Source of the DNA: JAOAFX01 sp049700315
GTDB lineage: Bacteria; Hydrothermota; Tepidihabitantia; SM23-42; JAOAFX01
Direction: 5' to 3'
DNA: 11,541 nt
NCBI GenBank assembly: GCA_049700315.1
Contig: JBNAVN010000065.1
Coordinates: 1 to 11,541, forward strand
Part shown: positions 1 through 7,228 of the stretch, piece by piece
How the letters are laid out: the number at the start of each line of letters is the position of its first letter
How positions within the stretch are numbered: position 1 is the stretch's first letter
Translations under genes and position numbers: made by a program
Notes under the pieces: model-generated
Told to the model about the DNA's origin: nothing
The model's input: the letters and a program-made list of their open reading frames with translations, nothing else
Databases searched by the model: none

Positions 1-60
1 TTTTATGCGGATGACGGTGAGCATCTCACCACCAAGAAAAAGGCCGTGATAATAAGATAA
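1..60 (+). CDS. C-terminal tail of an upstream protein, probably a sorting-domain protein (partial)
   Basis: The first frame is open from the window edge to a TAA at 58-60 and encodes 19 residues, FYADDGEHLTTKKKAVIIR. The tail has the look of the last two strands of a type A C-terminal sorting / FlgD-Ig-like domain: an aromatic strand, a turn, then T-x-K-K-x-V-I-x-R at the very end. The gene at 1886-3382 ends in a similar way. The next gene starts 25 bases later on the same strand with only an RBS between, so the two are probably co-transcribed. Only the tail is visible, so the protein itself cannot be named. Confidence 0.5.
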   Translation, partial: FYADDGEHLTTKKKAVIIR

Positions 61-85
61 AATGTCTAAAGATTAAGAAGGAAAA

Positions 86-1822
86 ATGGTCATAATTATC
101 TATATTTTTTCTGTGTTTTCTCAGGGTGATATTGGCACCACAATGTATCCTTTATTAAAGATTGGTGTTGGTCCAAGACCTGTAGCAATGGGTGAGGCAT
201 TTGTTGGACTTGCTGATGACATCACCGCGCTTTACTGGAATCCTGCCGGACTTTCAGGGATAAAAGAACTACAATTCTTTGTTTCCCATCATGAATGGTT
301 TCAGAGTATCCGGGATGAATTCTTCACATTTGGCATGCCTGGGCTTGATGGTTACTTTGCATTGAGTGGGCTCTATTCTTCAAATAAAGATGTTGAGATA
401 TGGGATGAGAATAATAATTCGCTTGGAACCGGTAATGTGTGGAGTGGGATTTTTACAATCGGTTATGCAAAAGTTCTAAAAGAAAGGGTCTCTTATGGCC
501 TGGCAATAAAGACGATGATTGAAGACCTTTATGAGCAGCAGCTCTATGATTTTGCATTTGATATTGGTGGAAAGATAGTTATAAACAAGGATATACAAAT
601 CGGGGGTTCAATAAAAAATCTGAGTTATAAGACCGATATCCCTTCAGAGATAAAGGTCGGTTGTGTTTATCAGAAGGTCAAAAATTTGAATCTTTTGCTT
701 GATCTAAATCTGCCCCTGGATAATATCATTCGGGCAAATTTTGGTTTAGAGTATGAATTAAATCCGATATTTTCTTTGCGGGCGGGATGGCGGAGTGGAC
801 CTTACAATATATCTGAATTAGGCTGGTTATCAGGATTTACAACTGGTTTCGGGATAAAATATTCAAATATAAAATTTGATTATGCATTTGTCCCTTATGG
901 AAAATTAGGTCTCACCCATAGATTGAGTTTGAGCGGGGGATTAGGAATAATCAAACCTACCAATTTGTTAAAGATTGTGGTGATGGATGGTGATACTAAA
1001 GAGCCGTTGGTTGCGAATATTACACTCAGCGGCATTAAACAGGGAAATTTTCAGACCGACAAATCAGGAAAGATTGAATTTAAAAATCCTGGTTCAGGTG
1101 GACTTGTCATTACTACATTTGTATCTGGATATCCCCAGAATATAGATTCAGTATTTGTTGAACCTGAAGGAAAGACAGAAAAGATAGTGAACCTTTACAA
1201 AACAAAATTCGGGATTCTCCGGGGAATGGTCTTTGATGCGGTAACCAAAAAGCCAATCGGTGCTTCGGTAGTGTATAAAGGAATGGCAATGGGCGCGATT
1301 GATAATGATTCTATTTCAGGTTCGTTTGTGCTGCGCAATCTGCCTGCGGGAATCTATACATTGACAGTTTCCGGCAAGGACCCAAGATACATTGCCCAGA
1401 CCTGTTCAGTGGTCGTGGAACCAGGGAAATTGACTGAAAAGGAAATCTATTTGATAAAAAGGCGTGAGAAGATTATATTAAGGGGTGTGAACTTTGATAC
1501 GGGCAAGACAGATTTAAAACCAGAATTCCTGCCTATTCTTGATGAGGCAGGTAAGATTTTGCTTGATAATCCGGAGATAAAAGTTGAATTGAGCGGTCAT
1601 ACCGACCCGAGGGAGATAAGTACTCCAGAATTTCCATCAAACTGGGAACTCTCCTATGCCCGGGCTGAAGCAGTGAGGAAATACCTCATTGAAAAATTCA
1701 ATATTTCACCTGAACGACTCATTTCTCGTGGCTATGCCGATACCCAGCCAATAGCCCCAAATGATACTGAAGAAGGGATGGCAAAGAACCGCAGAACCGA
1801 ATTCAGGATTATTGAAGAATAA
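86..1822 (+). CDS. PorV/UPF0164-like outer-membrane barrel fused to two CarboxypepD_reg-like domains and an OmpA domain
   Basis: The protein has 578 aa and sits in the outer membrane. Residues 1-15 form a short hydrophobic export signal without a basic n-region. Residues about 20-290 match the PorV/PorQ/UPF0164 barrel type, with the signature GVGPRPVAMGEAF, then ADD and YWNPAGL (27-56). Residues about 294-372 and 375-457 are two beta-sandwich domains of the carboxypeptidase-regulatory type (DGDTKEPL, DAVTKKPIGASV). Residues 461-578 are an OmpA C-terminal domain with GHTD (D507), NWELSYARA (R526) and NRR (568-570). D507 and R526 are the expected contacts to peptidoglycan diaminopimelate; the loop between them is four residues longer than in classic OmpA and resembles the MotB type (PSNWELS). 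The start is fixed by an in-frame TAA at 74-76 and AAGAAGGA just before the ATG. It probably anchors the outer membrane to the cell wall while displaying the sandwich domains. Whether it supports a type IX-like secretion system is inference. Confidence 0.85.
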   Translation: MVIIIYIFSVFSQGDIGTTMYPLLKIGVGPRPVAMGEAFVGLADDITALYWNPAGLSGIKELQFFVSHHEWFQSIRDEFFTFGMPGLDGYFALSGLYSSNKDVEIWDENNNSLGTGNVWSGIFTIGYAKVLKERVSYGLAIKTMIEDLYEQQLYDFAFDIGGKIVINKDIQIGGSIKNLSYKTDIPSEIKVGCVYQKVKNLNLLLDLNLPLDNIIRANFGLEYELNPIFSLRAGWRSGPYNISELGWLSGFTTGFGIKYSNIKFDYAFVPYGKLGLTHRLSLSGGLGIIKPTNLLKIVVMDGDTKEPLVANITLSGIKQGNFQTDKSGKIEFKNPGSGGLVITTFVSGYPQNIDSVFVEPEGKTEKIVNLYKTKFGILRGMVFDAVTKKPIGASVVYKGMAMGAIDNDSISGSFVLRNLPAGIYTLTVSGKDPRYIAQTCSVVVEPGKLTEKEIYLIKRREKIILRGVNFDTGKTDLKPEFLPILDEAGKILLDNPEIKVELSGHTDPREISTPEFPSNWELSYARAEAVRKYLIEKFNISPERLISRGYADTQPIAPNDTEEGMAKNRRTEFRIIEE

Positions 1823-1831
1823 AAGAATCGT

Positions 1832-1880
1832 AAAATTTCACAAAAATTTCACAAACCAATAGTATAATGTAATAAAGGAG
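1832..1880 (+). promoter_or_regulatory. Tandem 11-bp repeat, TATAAT box and strong RBS ahead of the secreted-protein gene
   Basis: AAAATTTCACA occurs twice head to tail at 1832-1842 and 1843-1853, one helical turn each. TATAAT follows at 1863-1868 and the RBS AAAGGAG at 1874-1880, five bases before the ATG at 1886. No good -35 box lies 17 bases upstream of TATAAT; the two TTCACA copies are 20 and 9 bases away. If TATAAT is a -10 box, transcription would start almost at the RBS. The repeat could be an operator or activator site. The gene may also simply be read from the upstream operon. Confidence 0.35.
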
Positions 1881-1885
1881 ATTTT

Positions 1886-3382
1886 ATGAATCTTTTGATT
1901 TTCTGTATTCTTTGCCTTAATAACGGGTTAATTCTTAATGGAGGTCGGCAATGGGATCAAAAGATACATAATATAAACAATATTGAATTTGGGATAACAA
2001 ATTATGGCAGAGTAGGGACTCCTTGCTATTGGCCCAAAGGAAGCGGCCACGGCTATATATTCGGTTCTGGTATCTGGTTTGGAGGAATAGATTCTGTAAC
2101 CATTGACACAATGGTGACGATCGGTTATGGACCACATGGCGGAGAAAGTGAATTCGCTCCTGGTTTGTATGGGCAGGACCCATCTGCTCCCTATGTGATA
2201 ATATATATGTATCCAGATTCCTGGCCCGCACCAATAGATTCTTTTCCTATGGCGCCCCAGGTGCCGGTTTCAAACCAGGATTCCTGGTGTTGTTATAATG
2301 ACTGTGATTCAATCTATCATATTCCAAATGATACAAAGCCGATGGGGATTGAAGTATATCAAACAGTCTATGTCTGGACTGATTCACTTTTGGCAGATAT
2401 GGCTTTTTTGACCTTTGAGATAAAGAATGTTCTTCACAGACCAATCAAAAATTTATATTTTGGATATTGCGCTTATTGTGATATAGAATTAACAGAGGGC
2501 TATGCAATCGTTGGAAAGTGGTATGTAGTAAATGGTGAATCAATCTGGGTTGATAATCTTGCATTCCAATGGAATGATGCCGGTGCTATTGGTTTTGACC
2601 TATTACAAACACCTTTTGATTTGCAATGGGGACAGGATAAGGATAATGATGGTATTTTAGACCAGTATGAAAGGGATAGTGCTTTTTATGTAAATAATCT
2701 CCCACAATGTAAATGGGATGTAGATAGCGATGGTATACCTGACTGGCGTGATGCTTCAGAAAATCCACAAGTAGGAATGACTGCGTATAAGAGATTTACA
2801 TTTGCCCTTGCACCCAATAAGGACAACGAACGCTATTTAACACTTGCTGGATACAATTTCAGAACCGGTCAATATGAACCATATGATACAATAATTCCAC
2901 CACCTGATGCCCAGAGATTTATAATGGCAAGCGGACCATTTGAATTGATGCCTGATTCAAGTGTGGTTGTGGTCCTTGGAGCTATGTTAACATACTGGGA
3001 TAGTAACAATCATACAATTCCTGATACAGAAATTGTGCTTTTAGACCACAGGATGCAATGTTACTACAATATGAACTGGCATTTAGATATTCAAGAAAAT
3101 TCTGCAGCCAGACCAAATTCTTGGATTCTACTTGTAAAACCGAATCCAGTCAAAGATTGGGCAACAGCGACTTTCTCCCTGGAAGAGCCTAATTATATTA
3201 CATTGAAACTCTATAATTCTTTAGGCAAACTTGTAAACACTGTTTTTGAAGAAGAAAAACCATCTGGTGCCTACAACATACGAATAAATACCAATGATCT
3301 GCCATCAGGAACATATTTTCTTGTGCTAAGGAAAAAGACTGAAATTTCAAGCACAAAATTGAATGTCATAAGAAAGAAATAA
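1886..3382 (+). CDS. Secreted protein with two Ca-binding-like loops and a C-terminal type A sorting domain
   Basis: The protein has 498 aa. Residues 1-19 are a short hydrophobic signal peptide. The body (about 20-400) is rich in Trp, Tyr and Asp and has no name I can give. Two calcium-loop-like motifs, DKDNDGILDQYE (251-262) and DVDSDGIPDW (278-287), resemble thrombospondin type 3 or dockerin loops, with Asp at alternate positions. Residues 417-498 form a C-terminal beta-sandwich of the T9SS type A / FlgD-Ig kind: KPNPVKDWATATFSL, then LYNSLGKLV, then DLPSGTYFLVL and a terminal Lys/Arg strand. This points to export and either surface attachment or release through a type IX-like route. It lies 63 bp after the PorV-like barrel gene, which fits, since PorV handles such substrates in Bacteroidota. 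Function beyond this is unknown. Confidence 0.8.
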   Translation: MNLLIFCILCLNNGLILNGGRQWDQKIHNINNIEFGITNYGRVGTPCYWPKGSGHGYIFGSGIWFGGIDSVTIDTMVTIGYGPHGGESEFAPGLYGQDPSAPYVIIYMYPDSWPAPIDSFPMAPQVPVSNQDSWCCYNDCDSIYHIPNDTKPMGIEVYQTVYVWTDSLLADMAFLTFEIKNVLHRPIKNLYFGYCAYCDIELTEGYAIVGKWYVVNGESIWVDNLAFQWNDAGAIGFDLLQTPFDLQWGQDKDNDGILDQYERDSAFYVNNLPQCKWDVDSDGIPDWRDASENPQVGMTAYKRFTFALAPNKDNERYLTLAGYNFRTGQYEPYDTIIPPPDAQRFIMASGPFELMPDSSVVVVLGAMLTYWDSNNHTIPDTEIVLLDHRMQCYYNMNWHLDIQENSAARPNSWILLVKPNPVKDWATATFSLEEPNYITLKLYNSLGKLVNTVFEEEKPSGAYNIRINTNDLPSGTYFLVLRKKTEISSTKLNVIRKK

Positions 3383-3422
3383 AAAATAACAGCAAATGAA
3401 TATAATCTTCAGATAAAAATGA

Positions 3423-3722
3423 ATCTACATAATAAAAAGATGCATTAACCCAGTAAAATTAAGATTTTATATATTCCCTGATGTGGAGAAAATATTGAAG
3501 GCGTTAAAAAGAAAAAAGATCAAAATCTGTGTTATTGCAAATAGCTGGCCGAGTTTGAATCGGATATTAGCAAAATTATGGTTAAAGAAATATTTTAGCA
3601 CGATTGTTATTTCAAGCAAAGTTGGTTATGAGAAGCCCAGCAAAGAGATATTTGAAATTGCATTGAGAAGATTAAAGGTAAAGCCCAACCATATGATACA
3701 TATTGGAAATGAAGAATTTTAA
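3423..3722 (+). pseudogene. Remnant of a HAD-family hydrolase (C-terminal half only)
   Basis: The frame is open from 3423 to a TAA at 3720-3722. A GTG at 3483 is the first plausible start, but the homologous sequence begins earlier: RFYIFPDVEKILKALKR is already HAD-like and spans the GTG. Visible are the motif II region (CVIANSWPS), the lid and Rossmann segment (KYFSTIVISSKVGYEKPSKE, with motif III Lys) and the start of motif IV. The nucleophile motif DxDxT and the cap are absent, and only about 40 bases separate the fragment from the preceding gene, so the N-terminal half has been deleted. Motif IV reads HIGNEE where HxGD is expected, so a metal-binding Asp is Asn, and the protein stops two residues later. 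The piece cannot be an active phosphatase. It was probably HAD subfamily IA. Confidence 0.65.
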
Positions 3723-3741
3723 AAACGAGGAGAAAATGTAG

Positions 3742-3918
3742 ATGAAGGCGGATATTCTAAAAATACTCTGCTGCCCAGTATCTATAGGTTTTTTAACATA
3801 AATCTTACCTGTGCAAACAGCGCAGAGGTATAAAGGGATAATAAAATTGTCTCCATTTCTTTCGTTAAAGTATTCTTCCCTGGCAGAGTTGTATAAAAAG
3901 GTTAAAGAAGTAAAATAA
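3742..3918 (+). pseudogene. Decayed Trm112/UPF0434-like zinc-ribbon gene
   Basis: An ATG at 3742 has a good RBS (GAGGAG, 3727-3732) and begins MKADILKILCCPV, which matches the opening of Trm112-type small zinc ribbons (LLxILxCPVCKG). The frame stops at 3799-3801 just after a six-T run. In the frame shifted by one base the text continues as INLTCANSAEVY, the position of the second Cys pair, and the original frame then resumes from about 3826 (RYKG) and runs to a TAA at 3916-3918. Both distal cysteines are lost: TCT stands where the second Cys of CPxC is expected and AGC where the second Cys of the other pair is expected. Single-base frame damage together with two Cys-to-Ser changes argues for a real pseudogene. 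The match is from memory of the family and the element is short, so the name is tentative. Confidence 0.4.
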
Positions 3919-4034
3919 CAATTGTTAAGCAGATGTCACAAAGTCAACCTTTTCCCCACAATCCCAATATTGATCTCAACTAAACCTATTGTGAGTATTA
4001 GCCTGCATTTTTAGAGACAACTATCCGTTCCTAG

Positions 4035-4052
4035 ATTCTAACATGTTAGAAT
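4035..4052. repeat. Perfect 18-bp palindrome after queC
   Basis: ATTCTAACATGTTAGAAT reads the same on both strands, and a further TTAGAAT follows at 4054-4060, overlapping the queC stop. No T-run follows on either strand, so it is a poor intrinsic terminator. It lies at the convergence of the plus-strand remnants and the minus-strand queC operon. It may be an operator-like site or part of a TTCTAA-type short repeat. The rest of 3919-4034 shows only a small palindrome, TAACAATTGTTA at 3916-3927, and nothing else I can support. Confidence 0.5.
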
Positions 4053-4053
4053 A

Positions 4054-4683
4054 TTAGAATCGTGGATGATTACTGTCTTGCCTTATTGCTTCAAATAACT
4101 TTTTGCATGAGGGGCATTTGCCGCACATTTTTTTACCACCGATATAACAGGAGTAAATATGTTTTAATGGGGCTTTATACTTTAAGCCGAGTTTGTAAAT
4201 ATCTTTTTTTGTATAGTTTGCAACATAACTAATAACCTTTATCCTTCTTAACGTGCTGAATTGAAGGGATTTATTTATTGCATTTATAAAATTTTTTGTA
4301 TTATCCGGAAATTCCCTTGCTTCTTCAAGGTTAAAACCAGTGACAATTAAATCCGCATTGTAGTATTCAGCAAAACAGGCTGCAATATTTATGAATAAGG
4401 CATTGCGATTGGGAACCCAGATTCTCGCTAAGGTAACTGGTGATTGGTAATTGGTAATTAAGGAACAATTTTTGAATTCTTTTAAAAATGACAATTTGAT
4501 TATTTTGTGTTTGATTTTCAGTGCCTTACAAATTCTCTTTGATGCAAGAATCTCCATCTTTGCAGAACGTTGTCCATAATCAATGGTCAGGGCAAACAAA
4601 GGGTTGGTCTTTTTGACCGCAATTGCTGCGCTCACCGTTGAATCCAGCCCACCGGATAAGAGAATGATACTATTAGGCTTCAT
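4054..4683 (-). CDS. queC: 7-cyano-7-deazaguanine (preQ0) synthase QueC
   Basis: QueC converts 7-carboxy-7-deazaguanine to preQ0 using ATP and ammonia, the last shared step towards queuosine or archaeosine; it is cytosolic and zinc-dependent. From the start chosen here (209 aa) it begins MKPNSIILLSGGLDST, with the ATP pyrophosphatase P-loop SGGLDS. It then shows TIDYGQR, WVPNRN, GFNLEEAREFPDN and the zinc site CYIGGKKMCGKCPSC. GFNxEEAxxFPDN is typical of the archaeal/Thermotogota branch, not the Bacillus/E. coli one. An ATG at 4692 would add three residues, but the RBS AAAGGA (4692-4697) lies on top of it and is 8 bases before the ATG at 4683, so 4683 is preferred. The gene is coupled to the response regulator by TAATATG. 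No queD, queE or folE is in the window. Confidence 0.93.
   Translation of the reverse strand: MKPNSIILLSGGLDSTVSAAIAVKKTNPLFALTIDYGQRSAKMEILASKRICKALKIKHKIIKLSFLKEFKNCSLITNYQSPVTLARIWVPNRNALFINIAACFAEYYNADLIVTGFNLEEAREFPDNTKNFINAINKSLQFSTLRRIKVISYVANYTKKDIYKLGLKYKAPLKHIYSCYIGGKKMCGKCPSCKKLFEAIRQDSNHPRF
4432..4459. repeat. Four tandem 7-bp units inside queC
   Basis: On the plus strand the units are GGTAACT, GGTGATT, GGTAATT and GGTAATT, four heptamers over 28 bases. On the coding strand they encode the segment LITNYQSPVT just before the conserved WVPNRN motif, a loop that varies between QueC proteins. Short tandem heptamers of this kind can expand or shrink by slippage, and 28 is not a multiple of three, so unit changes would break the frame. 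Confidence 0.55.
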
Positions 4684-4684
4684 A

Positions 4685-6031
4685 TTATCCATCCTTTATT
4701 TTATATTTTTTTATCTTATAGCGAAGAACCCGTTCAGAGATTCCAAGTTCTTCTGCTGCCCTGGTTTGATTATTATTATGTCGTTCCAGAGCAGATGTTA
4801 TCATTTCCCGCTCAATTTTTTCTATCATTTCATTTAATTTGCCTCTGGCGAGATTATACCCTTTGTGTGCGAGTAAATACTCCGGAAGGTCATCAACGGT
4901 AATAACATTCCCCCTTGAAAAGACGATTGCACGTTCAATTATATTTTCCAATTCTCTTATGTTCCCGGGGAAATTATATTTTGTAATTATTTTCATTGCT
5001 TCATCAGTTATTCCTTGTATTTTTTTATTTTCGCGCTGGGCATAGATTTTAATGAAGTTATCAACCAATAGTGGTATGTCTTCTTTTCTTTCGTGCAACG
5101 GTGGAATGTGCATTCTTACTACATTCAAACGGTAATATAAATCATCCCGGAACCTTCCATTTTTTACTTCCTTCTCAATCTCCTTGTTTGTGGCACATAT
5201 AATTCTAACATCAACAGGAATTTCATCATTTGAACCAAGGCGTGTAATCTTTTTTTCTTGAAGTACCCGGAGTAACTTCACCTGGACCGTCATAGGCAAT
5301 TCACCAATTTCATCAAGGAATATCGTACCACCTGAAGCAAACTCAAATTTTCCTATTCTTCTCCTGTCGGCGCCGGTAAATGCCCCGCGCTCATAGCCGA
5401 ATAATTCTGCCTCAATCAGGGTTTCCGGTATTGCAGCAAGATGGGTGATGACGAAATTTCTATCTTTTCTCTTTGATAGATTATGTATTGCACCGGCGAC
5501 AATCTCCTTACCGGTTCCACTTTGTCCTGTGATTAATACACTCGCATCACTCTGTGCTGCCCGATAAACAAGAATCATCACCTTTTCCATTTTTTCTGAT
5601 TTATAGATAATCTTATCGGACTGATATTTTATTCTCAATACCCTTTTCAATTCTTCATTTTCCCTTTTGAGATTGAGTGATTCCAATGCTTTCTGTATTG
5701 TCAAAATTAATTCATCAGGTTCAACTGGTTTATTGAGATAATGGAATGCACCTTTCTTCATGGCATTTACTGCATCCTGAACACTGGCATAGGCAGTTAT
5801 GATAATGATAGGAATGATAGGATTTATCTCCTTTATTTTTTCAATTACTTCAAGCCCATTCATATCAGGCAGTTTCTGGTCAAGAAGAACGAGGTCAAAA
5901 TCTTCGTTTATGAATAAATCAATGCCTGTTTTTCCATCCTTTGCTTCATTAATTCTATATCCTTCTTTCTCAAGTATTCTTTTTAAAAGGAGCCGCTGTG
6001 CCTCTTCATCTTCAATCAATAATAATTTCAT
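4685..6031 (-). CDS. NtrC-family sigma-54-dependent response regulator
   Basis: The protein has 448 aa in the standard three-part layout. Receiver, residues 1-120: acidic pocket E7/D8, phospho-acceptor D51 in LLDQKLP, T79 and K101. AAA+ domain, about 143-375: Walker A GQSGTGKE (169-176, Gln replacing the usual Glu), the sigma-54 contact loop GAFTGA (216-221), Walker B FLDEIG (238-243) and arginine-finger region RFRDDLYYRLNV (293-304). A Fis-type helix-turn-helix lies at about 421-442 (NQTRAAEELGISERVLRYKI). The normally conserved NCAAIP is THLAAIP here (196-202). The ATG lies in ATGA, overlapping the kinase stop by four bases, and has its own RBS GAAGGA, so kinase and regulator are translationally coupled. 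With GAFTGA and Walker residues intact it should remodel sigma-54 polymerase. The sigma-54 promoter at 9006-9021 is its obvious nearby target. Confidence 0.95.
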   Translation of the reverse strand: MKLLLIEDEEAQRLLLKRILEKEGYRINEAKDGKTGIDLFINEDFDLVLLDQKLPDMNGLEVIEKIKEINPIIPIIIITAYASVQDAVNAMKKGAFHYLNKPVEPDELILTIQKALESLNLKRENEELKRVLRIKYQSDKIIYKSEKMEKVMILVYRAAQSDASVLITGQSGTGKEIVAGAIHNLSKRKDRNFVITHLAAIPETLIEAELFGYERGAFTGADRRRIGKFEFASGGTIFLDEIGELPMTVQVKLLRVLQEKKITRLGSNDEIPVDVRIICATNKEIEKEVKNGRFRDDLYYRLNVVRMHIPPLHERKEDIPLLVDNFIKIYAQRENKKIQGITDEAMKIITKYNFPGNIRELENIIERAIVFSRGNVITVDDLPEYLLAHKGYNLARGKLNEMIEKIEREMITSALERHNNNQTRAAEELGISERVLRYKIKKYKIKDG

Positions 6032-7194
6032 AATTTTCCTTCTTTAAAACTTATCACAAAACTTGTTTCTTTATCAGATGATACCTCAATATTACCGGAA
6101 TGGGCAGTGATTATTTTTTTAACCAAATATAATCCAAGACCGGTCTGTCCTTTTTTTGAATAAAACGGTTCAAATATACGTCCGAGTTCATTTTTATCAA
6201 TCCCCATCCCATCATCAATCAATTCAATTACAATATTACTTCCCTTTTTTATACCATTGATCTTTATATTCTTTGCCTTTGCCTCTATGCTATTTCTTAT
6301 CAAATTGACAAAAGCGGTAGTCAAAAGAACGTGGTCGCCCTTAAGCCTAAGATTATGATTTATATTCTGTTCTATTTTCAAATCTTCTGGAATTATGTCT
6401 CTGCAGATAGATAATACCTCGCTTATTAGACTATGAACCTCTATTTTTTCTTTTCTTATCTCCATTCTACTCAGTAATTTCAGGGAATCCATAATTGTCT
6501 TCATCTTTTTAATCTCATTGTTGAGAATCATCCCTTCTTCGTAATTAAGTTCGCGGGCAAGGAGTGAAAGGGTATGGAGAGAATTTCTAAATTCGTGGCT
6601 GAACCCTGTAGCAAGAGCGTTGAACTCTCTTAAACTGGCAATCTCTTCATCTTTCACTGTAGTATACATTTCAACTTGGAGTAAGTTGAAAAATAAAATG
6701 GAAGAGACGACAACAAAGACACCGAAAATGACAATGAACAGGATATTATTTGTGAGTCTGATTCGCTCAAGTGGTTTCAATGCGAAACCGGAGATGAAGT
6801 ACGTATCAAATAATTTCTTTTCAATCTGATAGATATTACCGACAGGGGTTTTTACGATGTGCTCGCCTTCTCCTCTTATTGGGAGATACTCATCATATAT
6901 GGTGCTGAAGACAACAGGACTTTTGTTTTCGTCTAAAACTGCAAAGTAAAGAAGTTCTGAAGATGCAACAATGGAATCAAAAATTTCATTTATTTTCAGA
7001 TTATAAACTCCCTCTTTCTGAATATCTTTTAATTCATGCAAATAGTGGTCAACAAGCAAAGAAAGGAGATAAAATGTATTTTCTGATGACTGTTGATATG
7101 TCTTTGTTAGATAGTAGTTGTACAATTTAATAGACAAAAATCCGGCGATGCTTGCAATTAAAACAAGCAATACGAAAAACAGATTTCTCTTCAC
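6028..7194 (-). CDS. Membrane sensor histidine kinase, partner of the NtrC-type regulator
   Basis: The protein has 388 aa. TM1 is at about 5-25, a periplasmic sensor of about 120 residues follows (26-149), and TM2 is at about 150-173. A short linker leads to the H-box ATGFSHEFRNSL, with phospho-acceptor H200. The ATPase domain shows the N-box NLIRNSIEA (297-305), G1 DDGMGI (327-332), the F-box FEPFYSKK (341-348) and G2 TGLGLYL (351-357). No cytoplasmic PAS domain is present, so the signal is presumably read outside the inner membrane; the ligand is unknown. The start is GTG at 7194: an in-frame TAA lies three codons upstream and no ATG appears before the middle of the protein. There is no Shine-Dalgarno sequence, and a consensus -10 box ends six bases before the GTG, which suggests a leaderless message. 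The stop overlaps the regulator ATG. Confidence 0.93.
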   Translation of the reverse strand: MKRNLFFVLLVLIASIAGFLSIKLYNYYLTKTYQQSSENTFYLLSLLVDHYLHELKDIQKEGVYNLKINEIFDSIVASSELLYFAVLDENKSPVVFSTIYDEYLPIRGEGEHIVKTPVGNIYQIEKKLFDTYFISGFALKPLERIRLTNNILFIVIFGVFVVVSSILFFNLLQVEMYTTVKDEEIASLREFNALATGFSHEFRNSLHTLSLLARELNYEEGMILNNEIKKMKTIMDSLKLLSRMEIRKEKIEVHSLISEVLSICRDIIPEDLKIEQNINHNLRLKGDHVLLTTAFVNLIRNSIEAKAKNIKINGIKKGSNIVIELIDDGMGIDKNELGRIFEPFYSKKGQTGLGLYLVKKIITAHSGNIEVSSDKETSFVISFKEGKL

Positions 7195-7199
7195 AAAAG

Positions 7200-7228
7200 A
7201 TTATACACAACCGAAATCAAAATGTCAA
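7200..7228 (-). promoter_or_regulatory. Consensus sigma-70 promoter for the kinase-regulator-queC operon
   Basis: On the minus strand TTGACA (7228-7223) and TATAAT (7205-7200) are separated by exactly 17 bases, a full 12/12 match to the housekeeping consensus. It overlaps the last codons of the barrel gene, whose TGA is at 7219-7217. A start of transcription 6-7 bases after the -10 box would fall at about 7193-7194, on or beside the GTG of the kinase. It gives the two-component operon a source of basal expression separate from the sigma-54 unit upstream. Confidence 0.75.

Noticed and set aside
133..146. TGGCAC element resembling the -24 part of a sigma-54 promoter
   Set aside because: The base context five bases on is TGTA, not TTGC, and it lies inside the barrel coding region.
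1928..2768. Several minus-strand open frames inside the secreted-protein gene
   Set aside because: They lack RBS and family-like sequence and lie antisense to a gene with signal peptide and sorting domain.
3957..3993. CACAAT ... ATTGTG inverted repeat as a terminator
   Set aside because: Six-base AT-rich arms with a 25-base loop and no T-run on either strand.
4583..5045. Plus-strand open frames opposite queC and the response regulator
   Set aside because: They are antisense to highly conserved coding sequence and have no recognisable domains.
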